This document shows, in pieces, positions 7,578 to 15,429 of a stretch of 61,615 nucleotides of DNA; position 1 is the stretch's first letter; every line of letters begins with the position of its first letter. This DNA is from Kiritimatiellia bacterium. Its GTDB lineage: Bacteria; Verrucomicrobiota; Kiritimatiellia; RFP12; UBA1067. The notes below the pieces were generated by a model that saw only the letters and a list, made by a program, of their open reading frames with translations, ran no database searches and was not told the origin of the DNA. The translations under genes and the position numbers were made by a program. The stretch covers positions 1 to 61,615 of the forward strand of contig JAFWKK010000073.1 in assembly GCA_017514235.1 (NCBI GenBank), given 5' to 3'.

Positions 7578-8864
7578 ATGACGCCTGCCGCTATAACGCT
7601 GACCGTATTCCTGATCGCCCTTGGGCTTTTCATCGCAGACTTCCTGCCGATGGGGCTCATGGTGTTCATGGTGCCGCTGGCGCTCTACTTCTGCGGCGTC
7701 ATCGAAGTCAAGGAGATATTCGCCCCGCTCGTCGGGCAGTCCATAATACTCGTCGTGGCGATGAGCGTTATCGGGGCTGCGCTGTTCAGGACGGGCATGG
7801 CGGAGCGGATCGGCAGGCTGCTGTTTCGGTTCTGTCCGGGCGAACGGTCGCTCATGATGGTCGTGACGCTGTTCTCCGGCGTCGTGTCCGCGTTCGTGTC
7901 GAACACGGGGACCGTGGCGATACTGATACCGATCGTCATGGGTGCGGCCGCCTCGCATCGGGTGCGCCCCAGCCGGCTGCTGATTCCGCTGACGGCGGGC
8001 GCGACGCTGGGCGGGAACATCTCGGTGATCGGAAGCCCCGGGAACCTGATCGCAAAGGAGACGATCGAGAGGTTCTCCGAGGGCGCGATGAGCGTGAGGT
8101 TCTTCGAGTATGCGGGCGTCGGCATTCCGCTGCTTGTCGCGGCGGCGGTCTTCTATGCGCTGGTCGGTCCGAAGCTGCTTCCGGAGAAGGGCGGTGCCGA
8201 GGCCGGCTGCGGCGGTGCGCAGGGCGTGGCGGCGCTGCCAGGCTGGAAGGGCTGGTTTACGGTTGCCGTGCTGCTCGGGACGGTCGGGGCGATGATTGGC
8301 GCCGACTATTTCAAGTGGCTGCCGCCGATGCACGTGACGGCATGCGTCGGCGCTGTCGCAGTCGTCCTTTTCGGCGTGCTCACGCAGAAGGAGGCGTTCG
8401 CCGCCTTCGACATGCAGGCGGTGTTCCTGCTCTCGTTCATGACGCCCCTCGGCGGGGCGATGATGAAGACAGGTGCGGCTCGGCAGATAGCCGACGCCGT
8501 CGTGGGCGTCGGCGGAGGACACGGCCCGCTTGTGATGATGGCCGTCCTCTGGCTGACGGTCTGGGGGCTGACCCAGGTGATGAGCAATACCGCAACCTGT
8601 GCGCTGTTCTGCCCGATAGGCTGGACGATCGCCAAGACGCTCGGCGCCGACCCTCGCGCCGTCGTGATCGCGATCCTCATCGCCTCGTCGGTCGCTGTCT
8701 GCACGCCGCTCGCCATTCCGGCGAACTCGATGATCCTCGAGCCGGGCGGCCTGCGCTTCAAGGACTTCTTTAAGCCCGGCATCTGCCTTTCTGCGCTGGC
8801 GTTCGTGCTTTCGATGCTTCTGCTGCCGGCCATCTACCCGTTCTATCCTGCCGCAGCATCCTGA
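7578..8864 (+). CDS. SLC13/DASS-like (CitT/ArsB superfamily) anion permease
   Basis: A 428-residue polytopic membrane protein with roughly 11-12 hydrophobic segments. The S-N-T-G-T-V-A-I-L-I-P-I segment (about 109-120) and the later S-N-T-A-T-C-A-L-F-C-P-I (about 335-346) form the two inverted S-N-T hairpins typical of the SLC13 dicarboxylate/sulfate carriers; G-S-P-G-N-L-I-A and F-L-L-S-F-M-T-P-L-G-G are also family-like. It starts 9 bases after the dehydrogenase stop and most simply imports the organic acid handled by its neighbours. Whether it uses Na+ or H+ is not visible. Confidence 0.85.
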   Translation: MTPAAITLTVFLIALGLFIADFLPMGLMVFMVPLALYFCGVIEVKEIFAPLVGQSIILVVAMSVIGAALFRTGMAERIGRLLFRFCPGERSLMMVVTLFSGVVSAFVSNTGTVAILIPIVMGAAASHRVRPSRLLIPLTAGATLGGNISVIGSPGNLIAKETIERFSEGAMSVRFFEYAGVGIPLLVAAAVFYALVGPKLLPEKGGAEAGCGGAQGVAALPGWKGWFTVAVLLGTVGAMIGADYFKWLPPMHVTACVGAVAVVLFGVLTQKEAFAAFDMQAVFLLSFMTPLGGAMMKTGAARQIADAVVGVGGGHGPLVMMAVLWLTVWGLTQVMSNTATCALFCPIGWTIAKTLGADPRAVVIAILIASSVAVCTPLAIPANSMILEPGGLRFKDFFKPGICLSALAFVLSMLLLPAIYPFYPAAAS

Positions 8865-8929
8865 TTCCGGTTCTCAATTTCTCTCACGTTTGTTCAAATC
8901 TTTTCGGACAACTCTCATGCCCGTTGTAG

Positions 8930-8935
8930 TATAAT
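8930..8935 (+). promoter_or_regulatory. -10 element upstream of the GlcD-like gene
   Basis: TATAAT followed by GTACGGC. The -35 region is weak (GGACA around 8906-8910). It allows the oxidase pair to be expressed apart from the three upstream genes. Confidence 0.55.
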
Positions 8936-8968
8936 GTACGGCACAAGCAAGTCACGGAAGGAACTGAA

Positions 8969-10423
8969 ATGAAGATCAAGACCGACAGCTACATGTTCGA
9001 GATGATTCGGACTGAGCTTACCGACGCCGTAGGCGATGCGAACGTCGACGTGAAGTTCGCCGACAAGTTCGGCCACTCCATCGACTACTACTGGATTCCC
9101 GAGATGTGGCACGACCGCGGCAAGGAGTGCCCCAAGGCGGACTTCATCGTCCACCCCGGCAGCACCGAAGAGGTTTCCAAGGTGATGAAGATCGCCAACC
9201 AGTACAAGATTCCGGTTGTTCCGTGGGGCGGCGGCTCCGGCTCGCAAGGCGGTGCGCTTCCGATCTACGGTGGCATCATCCTTGACATGAAGCGCATGAA
9301 CAGGTTCTACGGCGTGGACAGGGAGAGCTACACCGTCCGCTGCCAGACGGGCATCATCGCGCGTCACCTGGAATGGAACTGCAACAAGGAGGGCTTCTCG
9401 ACGATGCACCTGCCGGCGTCCATCTCCTGCGCGACGATCGGCGGCTTCCTGGCTCACCGCGGTACGGGCGTCCTCTCCACGAAGTACGGCAAGATAGAGG
9501 ACATGGTGATGTCGCTTGAGGTCGTCACGCCGTCCGGCGAGATAATCCGCACGCTTCCTGTGCCGCGCCACGCCTCCGGTCCCGACCTGACGATGCTCTT
9601 CCTCGGCAGCGAGGGCACCCTCGGCGTCATCACCGAGGTGACGCTCAAGGTCCACCCGCAGCCCGAGGCCCGCGAGTTCCGCGCGTACATATTCAAGGAC
9701 TTCCATACCGCGATGCAGGCCGGCGCGACGCTCATGCGCTCCAGGCTCGGCCCTTGCGCCATGCGCCTCTACGACGAGACGGAGACGAAGACGCATGTCT
9801 CGAAGGTGTTCGGCATCACCCTTGACAAGGGCGCGTACCTGGTGTTCGGGTTCGACGGGCGCAAGGACATCGTCGCCAGCCAGATGAAGTACGCCCGCGA
9901 GATCATGGAGCGCGAGTTCAAGGGCAAGGACCTCGGCGCAAAGGGCGGCGAGTGGTGGTGGGAGAACAAGTACAAGTTCTTCTATCCCGGGTACATGTTC
10001 CACGTGCCGCAGGCGTTCGGCACGCTCGACACGGTCGCTGACTTCGCTCACATCGAGAAGGTGTACTGGGCGATGAAGAACGTCGTTAACAAGGAGTTTC
10101 CCGACGCCCGCTTCATCGGGCACTTCTCCCACTGGTACGAATGGGGCTGCATGCTCTACGCGCGCTTCATCTTCCCGGGCGACAAGGTCCCGCCGAACGA
10201 GCGCGAGGCGGCGGCGCTCTACAACGCCGTCTGGGACAAGGCGATCCGCGCCGCGATCGCCAACGGCGGCGTCATCAACGAGCATCACGGCGTCGGCCTT
10301 AAGCTCGGCCGCTACGTCAAGGACCTCTACGGCACGGCGATGCCGGTCCTGGAGGGCATCAAGAGGCAGCTGGACCCGAACGGTATCATGAACCCGGGCA
10401 AGCTCGGCTTCGCAGGATGCTGA
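8969..10423 (+). CDS. FAD-linked oxidase, GlcD/D-lactate dehydrogenase type
   Basis: A 484-residue flavoprotein of the vanillyl-alcohol-oxidase fold: FAD_binding_4 at about 60-235 and FAD-oxidase C-terminal domain to the end. Visible landmarks are V-P-W-G-G-G-S-G-S-Q-G-G (pyrophosphate loop), a T-I-G-G-F-L-A-H-R-G-T-G-V block, G-S-E-G-T-L-G-V-I-T-E-V and, near the end, E-H-H-G-V-G followed by L-D-P-N-G-I-M-N-P-G-K-L. These are hallmarks of glycolate, D-lactate and alkyl-DHAP type enzymes. Start has GGAAGGA 8 bases upstream. Its Fe-S partner follows, as in glcDEF-like pairs. The hydroxy-acid substrate is inferred only from context. Confidence 0.9.
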   Translation: MKIKTDSYMFEMIRTELTDAVGDANVDVKFADKFGHSIDYYWIPEMWHDRGKECPKADFIVHPGSTEEVSKVMKIANQYKIPVVPWGGGSGSQGGALPIYGGIILDMKRMNRFYGVDRESYTVRCQTGIIARHLEWNCNKEGFSTMHLPASISCATIGGFLAHRGTGVLSTKYGKIEDMVMSLEVVTPSGEIIRTLPVPRHASGPDLTMLFLGSEGTLGVITEVTLKVHPQPEAREFRAYIFKDFHTAMQAGATLMRSRLGPCAMRLYDETETKTHVSKVFGITLDKGAYLVFGFDGRKDIVASQMKYAREIMEREFKGKDLGAKGGEWWWENKYKFFYPGYMFHVPQAFGTLDTVADFAHIEKVYWAMKNVVNKEFPDARFIGHFSHWYEWGCMLYARFIFPGDKVPPNEREAAALYNAVWDKAIRAAIANGGVINEHHGVGLKLGRYVKDLYGTAMPVLEGIKRQLDPNGIMNPGKLGFAGC

Positions 10424-10429
10424 CGGTAG

Positions 10430-10449
10430 GGCCGCAGTCCTCTGCGGCC
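10430..10449 (+). other. Intergenic hairpin between the oxidase and Fe-S genes
   Basis: A perfect 8-bp inverted repeat, GGCCGCAG - TCCT - CTGCGGCC, lies just after the oxidase stop. It has no U-tract, so it is more likely an mRNA-processing or stability element, or an attenuating structure, than an intrinsic terminator. Confidence 0.7.
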
Positions 10450-10471
10450 GCAATGAAGAAAGGACTTGAAA

Positions 10472-11506
10472 ATGAACATCGACAAGTACGAAGACGCCAT
10501 CATGAACTGCCGGTTCTGCTTCATGTGCCGGCATCTCTCCGCCATCGGGAACGTTCGCTTCACCGAGGTGGACACGCCCCGCATCCGCGCGGCGATGCTT
10601 TACGGTCTCAGGACCGGCACGAACTCGTTCGACGACGAGGACTTCGTGGACGCCCTCTACCGTCAGGACCTCTCGGCCTGCTGCGCGCGCCACTGCGTGA
10701 ACCACTACGACGAGAACGGGCTCGCCCTCGCGGCCCGCGCCGATGCGGTTGAGGCCGGCAAGGCCCCGGCGGCGGTGAAGAAGCTCGCCGCGAAGCTCGC
10801 GAAGTCCGCCGCGTGGAAGGCGTCCGGCAAGGGCAAGGTCGCGCTCTTCCTCGACGGGACAACGGCCTCCGACAAGGCCGAGACCGCCGCGCTCGGCAAG
10901 CTCATGAAGAAGGCCGCCGGCGACTACGTCACGGTTACGGGCGGGTCGATAGGCAAGGCGCTGAAGGTGCTCGGCTACGTTTCCGAGGCCAGGGACGCCG
11001 CCGCGAAGTTCGCGCAGTTCCTCAACGGGCTGGACGTCTCCGCCGTTGTGGTGCCGAATCCTGCGGCGTTCGACGCGCTGAAGAACGACTATCCGGCATG
11101 GGGCCTGAAGCTGAAGGCCAAGGTGTTCTGCACGGCCGGCTTCCTTCTCGACAGGAAGGTAAGGTTCTCCAAGTCCGCCGGCGAGCTTTACTATCTCGCC
11201 GATGACTTCATGCGCAACTACTGCGGGTGCGAGTGCCCTGAAAGACTGCTTGCCGCGCTCAAGGCGAAGAACAGGCCGTTCGGCACTAACGACGAGGAAA
11301 CGTACAACTGTGGCGAGGGTGCCGTTGTCCTGGACAGGCTGCATCCCGAAATCGTGAAGTCGCTCGCCGAATATGTCGCTGCGCGCGCGGACGATCCGAA
11401 GAACGATCGCATCGTTACGCTCGGGGTTTATGCGAAGAAGGCGCTGGTCAAGTACGGCAAGCTCAACGTAAAGACGCTGAACGAGATTGCAGCCGACTGC
11501 CTGTAA
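10472..11506 (+). CDS. Cys-rich putative Fe-S partner of the FAD oxidase
   Basis: About 344 residues. The N terminus has C-R-F-C-F-M-C-R-H and about 60 residues later C-C-A-R-H-C, an arrangement that could hold an Fe-S cluster but is not the standard CxxCxxCxxxCP ferredoxin pattern. A middle region (about 85-220) is rich in Ala and Lys, and another Cys group, Y-C-G-C-E-C-P-E-R, follows at about 250. The position right behind a GlcD-like enzyme and the Cys groups suggest the GlcF/heterodisulfide-reductase-like electron-transfer role. I use ATG 10472 with AAAGGA upstream; an upstream TTG at 10466 is less likely. The family is not firmly recognised. Confidence 0.55.
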   Translation: MNIDKYEDAIMNCRFCFMCRHLSAIGNVRFTEVDTPRIRAAMLYGLRTGTNSFDDEDFVDALYRQDLSACCARHCVNHYDENGLALAARADAVEAGKAPAAVKKLAAKLAKSAAWKASGKGKVALFLDGTTASDKAETAALGKLMKKAAGDYVTVTGGSIGKALKVLGYVSEARDAAAKFAQFLNGLDVSAVVVPNPAAFDALKNDYPAWGLKLKAKVFCTAGFLLDRKVRFSKSAGELYYLADDFMRNYCGCECPERLLAALKAKNRPFGTNDEETYNCGEGAVVLDRLHPEIVKSLAEYVAARADDPKNDRIVTLGVYAKKALVKYGKLNVKTLNEIAADCL

Positions 11507-11542
11507 CCTGCGGCGCGCGAGTGGGCGTCTCCGGCGGAATTG

Positions 11543-11551
11543 TGGTATACT
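11543..11551 (+). promoter_or_regulatory. Extended -10 promoter of the toxin-antitoxin pair
   Basis: TGG-TATACT with only 7 bases to the antitoxin ATG at 11559, so the mRNA would start at or next to the start codon (leaderless). Confidence 0.7.
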
Positions 11552-11558
11552 ATGCGGC

Positions 11559-11747
11559 ATGGCGGAGATGGCAGAGATGACGGAGCTGGACCGGAAGCTG
11601 GCGAAGGCCGCGCACGAATGCAGCGCGGACGCCGTTCGGCGCACGTTTGAGGCAGGCTTGCCGATTACAATCCTCGTCGGCAATCGTATTGTCCGGCGGT
11701 GGGCGGACGGGCGAGAGGAACTTGTCAAGGAACTGCCGCCGCGATGA
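11559..11747 (+). CDS. Putative antitoxin paired with zeta-like kinase
   Basis: A 62-residue acidic/basic small protein beginning M-A-E-M-A-E-M-T-E-L-D-R-K-L. The N-terminal half is predicted helical; the second half has strands with I-T-I-L-V-G-N-R-I-V-R-R. Its stop overlaps the start of the P-loop kinase gene as ATGA, the usual coupling in type II toxin-antitoxin modules. There is no Shine-Dalgarno before ATG 11559, and the -10 element ends 7 bases upstream; ATG 11568 is an alternative internal start. The antitoxin role is inferred from size, order and overlap. Confidence 0.6.
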   Translation: MAEMAEMTELDRKLAKAAHECSADAVRRTFEAGLPITILVGNRIVRRWADGREELVKELPPR

Positions 11748-12469
11748 TCCACCGCTTCCGCATGGTTGCCGGGCCGAACGGTTCAGGCAAGACGACGCTG
11801 GTCGGCTGGCTGACCCGCGATTACGCTGTCAACTTCTACACGATGCTCAATGCCGATGACGTGTTCGCCCAGGTGAAGCGGACAAGGGCGTTTTTTCTCC
11901 CGTTTCCGGTAGATTCGGCGTCGCTTGAGGCGTATGTCGAATCTTCGCAATATGACGAGTGCGAAAAAATGCGATTCCGGTCAGGCGAGATTGTCGTAGA
12001 GGGGGATTGCGCCCGTTTCAATGAGGATGATGCCGTAAACTCATATTCGGTCGCCTTGCTGGTGAATTTCCTTCAGGACGAATTCATCAGCCGCGGAATC
12101 AGCTTTTCGCAGGAAACGGTATTCTCGCATCCCTCAAAGGTCGCCGCGCTTGCCAAGGCGCATGATGCCGGATTCCGGAATTATCTCTACTATGTGGCGA
12201 CAGACGATGCTGCAATCAACGTGGATCGCGTAATGCGTCGCTATGCGCAAGGTGGACACGATGTGCCGCCCGAGAAGATTGCGGCGCGATACGTGCGTTC
12301 GCTCGCTAACATCGCGTCAGCGCTCCCGTATCTTTCTAGGGCATTCTTCTTTGACAACTCCAACGCGGAGATGCGGTATCTGGCCTCCTACGATGCTGAT
12401 GGCGGGTTCGCCCTGCACGTTCCTTCTGCGGAACTGCCGCTCTGGTTCTGTCGCAACGTTACTATGTAA
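11744..12469 (+). CDS. Zeta-toxin-like P-loop kinase (COG4185 type)
   Basis: A 241-residue protein with Walker A A-G-P-N-G-S-G-K-T-T at residues 8-17, then N-A-D-D (substrate-side acidic residues), S-Q-E-T-V-F-S-H near 130, and Y-Y-V-A-T-D-D-A-A-I-N-V-D-R-V-M-R-R-Y-A-Q-G-G-H, the lid segment with R residues seen in COG4185 and zeta toxins. Characterised zeta toxins phosphorylate UDP-N-acetylglucosamine; whether this one does is unknown. The total length is normal for the family. It is translationally coupled to the small upstream ORF. Base composition is less GC-rich than the neighbouring operons, consistent with a mobile module. Confidence 0.8.
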   Translation: MIHRFRMVAGPNGSGKTTLVGWLTRDYAVNFYTMLNADDVFAQVKRTRAFFLPFPVDSASLEAYVESSQYDECEKMRFRSGEIVVEGDCARFNEDDAVNSYSVALLVNFLQDEFISRGISFSQETVFSHPSKVAALAKAHDAGFRNYLYYVATDDAAINVDRVMRRYAQGGHDVPPEKIAARYVRSLANIASALPYLSRAFFFDNSNAEMRYLASYDADGGFALHVPSAELPLWFCRNVTM

Positions 12470-12521
12470 ATGCCACTTGTAACGATCGAATGTACACCTG
12501 TCCTCCTCTTGCCGAGCAATT

Positions 12522-13850
12522 ATGAAAGCAAATGTTGCAATAGTCATTGCGCTGAACGCGCTTGTCACAGCCGCTTCGGCGGCGGTCGTACCGGTCTCGC
12601 CGACGGGCGGAGCGAAGGTCGCGCTTCTGCCGGAGGCGCAGAAGAAGATCATGTCGTTCGCCACCTGCGGGGAACGCGTTGCCGCCCTCAAGGCGGACAG
12701 CGAGAAGCCGCACGACGAGCGCTTCTACGGCAAGGACCGCTCGTCGAAGTGGCGCACGTCCCTGCCGCTTAAGCTCGAATGGCGCACGACCGACGGCGAG
12801 TCCGGTCCGTGGAAGATCATGATCGGCAAGACTCCCGACCTTGCCGGCGCGACCGAGATATGGCTCAATTCGGAGGCGGCCCTCAAGATGTCGCTGACGG
12901 AGAAGGGCTCTGCGGACGAAAAGGTCGACGGCAACACGCACGTCTACAGCTATGCCGTGCCGCGGGCCAACCTCGAAGTGGGACGCACCTACTATTGGAA
13001 AGTGTGGAGCAATGTCGCATGCCGCCGCTTCCCGCACGGTTCCACGATGTACGCCAAATGTCCCTACTGCGACGGCCGTTGCGCCACGGCGTCGGACGTG
13101 GCGTCCTTCGCCACCGAAGACCAGCCGCCGCGCTGGATCAAGCTGGAGGGCGGCGTGGGGAACGTCCGCGACCTTGGCGGATGGAAGACGTTCGACGGGC
13201 GGCGCGTGAAGCAGGGCATGGTCTTTCGCGGATATGGACTCAACAACGGCAGCGTAAACGGCGAAAGGCCGGGGCCTTGCCGCCTGACGGTCGAGGACGC
13301 AAGCTACATGAGGGACGTGCTGGGCATAAGGACGGACCTCGATCTCCGCACGGATCTTGAGGCTGGCGGCATGACCAAGTCTCCGCTCGGCGACGGCGTC
13401 AGGCTGATCCAAAGGGCTTCGCCGGCATACGCAGGCCTGTTCGTCGTCGGCGACAAGTCGGGAGGGTTCAACAAGCATCTTTGCCCGGACGGCAAAAAGG
13501 CGACGGCAGAGAACTTCCGCGTGTTCTGCGACAAGTCGAACTATCCCATCTATTTCCATTGTGCCGGCGGCGCCGACCGCACAGGGTCGCTTGCGTACAT
13601 CCTCATGGGCGTACTCGGCGTCTCCAGGCACGATGCCGAGGTGGAATGGGAATCGACCTTCTATCCGAAGTTCGCAGAGCTTGATGCCGTCACGGACAAC
13701 TGGAGGAGCAAGCGGCATTTTGACGAGGGCCTTGCCAAGTACGGCGACGCCGACACTCCGTGGATCAGGCGCATAGAGCTTTATCTTGCCGACTGCGGCG
13801 TCACGCAGGAGGAGATCTGTCGGTTCCGCTCGATAATGCTGGAGCCCTGA
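12522..13850 (+). CDS. Exported tyrosine/dual-specificity phosphatase-like protein
   Basis: A 442-residue secreted protein: signal peptide about 1-20 (hydrophobic, ending A-A-S-A-A), an Fn3-like beta region at about 75-200 containing a C-x2-C-x4-C group, then a phosphatase domain of the Y_phosphatase3 type from about 205. The domain has G-N-V-R-D-L-G-G near its start and the catalytic loop H-C-A-G-G-A-D-R-T-G at about 346-355 (C-x5-R intact). Cytoplasmic members dephosphorylate tyrosine or phosphoinositides; an exported one in an environmental bacterium may instead act on phosphosugars. It stands alone, with no obvious -10 and a weak ribosome site. Confidence 0.82.
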   Translation: MKANVAIVIALNALVTAASAAVVPVSPTGGAKVALLPEAQKKIMSFATCGERVAALKADSEKPHDERFYGKDRSSKWRTSLPLKLEWRTTDGESGPWKIMIGKTPDLAGATEIWLNSEAALKMSLTEKGSADEKVDGNTHVYSYAVPRANLEVGRTYYWKVWSNVACRRFPHGSTMYAKCPYCDGRCATASDVASFATEDQPPRWIKLEGGVGNVRDLGGWKTFDGRRVKQGMVFRGYGLNNGSVNGERPGPCRLTVEDASYMRDVLGIRTDLDLRTDLEAGGMTKSPLGDGVRLIQRASPAYAGLFVVGDKSGGFNKHLCPDGKKATAENFRVFCDKSNYPIYFHCAGGADRTGSLAYILMGVLGVSRHDAEVEWESTFYPKFAELDAVTDNWRSKRHFDEGLAKYGDADTPWIRRIELYLADCGVTQEEICRFRSIMLEP

Positions 13851-13869
13851 CCGCGCGGCCGAGACCCCC

Positions 13870-13898
13870 TTGCGGACCGAGTGAGAATTTGCTATACT
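13870..13898 (+). promoter_or_regulatory. Sigma-70 promoter of tRNA-Cys
   Basis: TTGCGG, 17-base spacer, TATACT, with TGC directly before the -10 (extended -10). The mature tRNA begins 24 bases downstream. Confidence 0.75.
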
Positions 13899-13921
13899 AC
13901 CAATCAACGTAGCGCTTGTTC

Positions 13922-13995
13922 GGTGGGATGGCCGAGCGGTTAGGTAGCGGACTGCAAATCCGCTTACAGCGGTTCAACTCCGCTTCCCACCTCCA
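13922..13995 (+). tRNA. tRNA-Cys (GCA)
   Basis: A complete cloverleaf: acceptor GGTGGGA/TCCCACC, anticodon stem GCGGA/TCCGC with loop CTGCAAA (anticodon GCA), T arm AGCGG-TTCAACT-CCGCT, discriminator U73 as expected for Cys, and an encoded CCA. The D stem is closed by a G-U pair. An intrinsic terminator follows within 3 bases. Confidence 0.95.
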
Positions 13996-13997
13996 AC

Positions 13998-14031
13998 AAA
14001 AAACCCCAGTAAAAATGGGGTTTTCTTTTTT
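13998..14031 (+). terminator. Intrinsic terminator after tRNA-Cys
   Basis: AAAACCCCA - loop - TGGGGTTTT followed by TTCTTTTTT forms a 9-bp stem with a U-rich tail. Confidence 0.9.
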
Positions 14032-14120
14032 CGGTGCTATGTGGCGTGTCCGTCCGTTTCCCCTCATTTCCCCCGTTATCAGTCAATACTTGTAATCAAA
14101 AAGTAATCAGTCGGCGGCGG

Positions 14121-14180
14121 CTGTTTGGAATACTTGCGAAGATGGCGAAGGCAGACGGCAAGGTCAATGAGGTTTTGTAG
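14121..14180 (+). pseudogene. Relic of a TerB/DjlA-like domain
   Basis: The forward frame reads L-F-G-I-L-A-K-M-A-K-A-D-G-K-V-N-E-V-L-stop. A-K-A-D-G-x-V-x-E is the signature of the TerB-like helical domain found in tellurite-resistance TerB and DjlA. Nothing upstream or downstream completes the domain and no start or ribosome site is present, so this looks like a decayed fragment between tRNA-Cys and the AAA ATPase gene. Confidence 0.4.
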
Positions 14181-14207
14181 AATTGTCCCAAACGGCGATG
14201 TCCTTTA

Positions 14208-14216
14208 TGGTATAAT
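14208..14216 (+). promoter_or_regulatory. Extended -10 promoter of the AAA ATPase gene
   Basis: TGG-TATAAT followed by ATCTGGC; the ATG is 28 bases downstream behind GAGAGGAA. Confidence 0.65.
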
Positions 14217-14244
14217 ATCTGGCGCAAGAGAGGAATAGTCAGTT

Positions 14245-15354
14245 ATGAATCCATTCAAATACGGTTGTGTGGTATGCGGGGAGAACTTCTGCCGACGCGG
14301 GGAAGCCGAACGCCAATTGCGCCGATTCGCCGAATCTGGGCAGAACGTAGTGGTGCAGGGGCCCAGACGCATGGGCAAGTCGTCTCTCGTTAAGAAGGCG
14401 ATTTCAGACATGCACGGCATGAATCTTGTTTATATCGATCTTTATTACATTGGATCGTTGTCCGACCTGTGCAAACGCGTGATGGCTGGAATCGCCGGAA
14501 TGAACAGCAAGATGTCGTTTATACGTAAAGTGATGTCACTTGTGTCCCACCTTCGCCCAACATTGTCATTCAGCACGACAGATGGGTCGCCGATTATCTC
14601 CGTGGACGCTCGTGCGGCGGACGATCCCAACTCATTGCAGACTGTAATGGAATTGTTAGAGAAGATTGCATCTGGTGGCAAAACATGCATTGTGTTTGAC
14701 GAGTTTCAGGACATATTGCGCATTCCGGACGCCGATCGAGTAATGGCAGAAATGCGTGGAGCCATACAGTTCCAGCCAGACATACCGTATTTCTTTCTTG
14801 GAAGTGTCAGGCATGACATGATGGCGATATTCTCCAGTCCTAAGAGCCCATTTTTCAAAAGTGCGGCCGCATTTGAGGTCGATACGATCCCTCGCAAGGA
14901 CTTTGTGGCATTCATTGGCCGCCGTTTCGCCAAGGGGAAGAGGAAAATTGCAGATGAAACAGCCAGTCGTCTTATAGATGTCGCAGATTCTGTGTCTGGA
15001 GATGTCCAGGAACTCTGCGCGGCGCTTTGGGAGACGACGAATGATGGCGCAACAATCACCGAAGGGGATGTGCCGCTTGCCCTTGAGCATATTTTCGCAC
15101 GTGAACGCAAAGGGTTTGAGAAATCGATAGCGCGACTGACCCCGACCCAAATTGCGGTTCTAAAGGGGCTTGCTGCCACCGATGAGGCCAAGATTTATTC
15201 GTCGCAATTTCTTGATAGCATTAGGATAGCCAGCACAGGAACGGTGAAAAAGGCGGTGAAAAGACTTGCGGCTGATGAGCTTGTTTATGAATGGAATCAC
15301 ACATGGCGATTTGTTGACCCTTTTTTCCGTGAATGGGTCAACCGTAAGATCTAA
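14245..15354 (+). CDS. AAA ATPase of the COG1672 (archaeal-type) family
   Basis: A 369-residue STAND-like ATPase. It opens with N-P-F-K-Y-G and a C-x2-C-x4-C (residues 8-16), Walker A Q-G-P-R-R-M-G-K-S-S at about 38-47, Walker B C-I-V-F-D-E-F-Q-D at about 150-158, a sensor region F-L-G-S-V-R-H, and a C-terminal winged-helix (about 290-365) ending in F-F-R-E-W-V. COG1672 members often accompany mobile or defence-related regions; their target is unknown. It is clearly lower in GC and codon bias differs from its neighbours, and it sits behind a tRNA gene, both suggesting horizontal acquisition. No integrase is visible. Confidence 0.8.
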   Translation: MNPFKYGCVVCGENFCRRGEAERQLRRFAESGQNVVVQGPRRMGKSSLVKKAISDMHGMNLVYIDLYYIGSLSDLCKRVMAGIAGMNSKMSFIRKVMSLVSHLRPTLSFSTTDGSPIISVDARAADDPNSLQTVMELLEKIASGGKTCIVFDEFQDILRIPDADRVMAEMRGAIQFQPDIPYFFLGSVRHDMMAIFSSPKSPFFKSAAAFEVDTIPRKDFVAFIGRRFAKGKRKIADETASRLIDVADSVSGDVQELCAALWETTNDGATITEGDVPLALEHIFARERKGFEKSIARLTPTQIAVLKGLAATDEAKIYSSQFLDSIRIASTGTVKKAVKRLAADELVYEWNHTWRFVDPFFREWVNRKI

Positions 15355-15411
15355 GCGTCTGCTTTCGATTTCGTCATGCCAGCTCGGCACTTGCGTGGAA
15401 CGGGGAAAAAT

Positions 15412-15420
15412 TGATATACT
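15412..15420 (+). promoter_or_regulatory. Extended -10 promoter of pcnB
   Basis: TGA-TATACT ends 9 bases before the pcnB ATG and there is no ribosome site between, so a leaderless or 1-3 base leader transcript is expected. Confidence 0.65.
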
Positions 15421-15429
15421 ATACATTCA

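Noticed and set aside
8915-11752. 945-codon minus-strand open frame opposite the oxidase pair
   Set aside because: It is the antisense shadow of two well-supported genes, with no domain of its own.
13996-14120. Phage-type attachment site at the tRNA-Cys 3' end
   Set aside because: I found no second copy of the tRNA 3' sequence within the window and no integrase.
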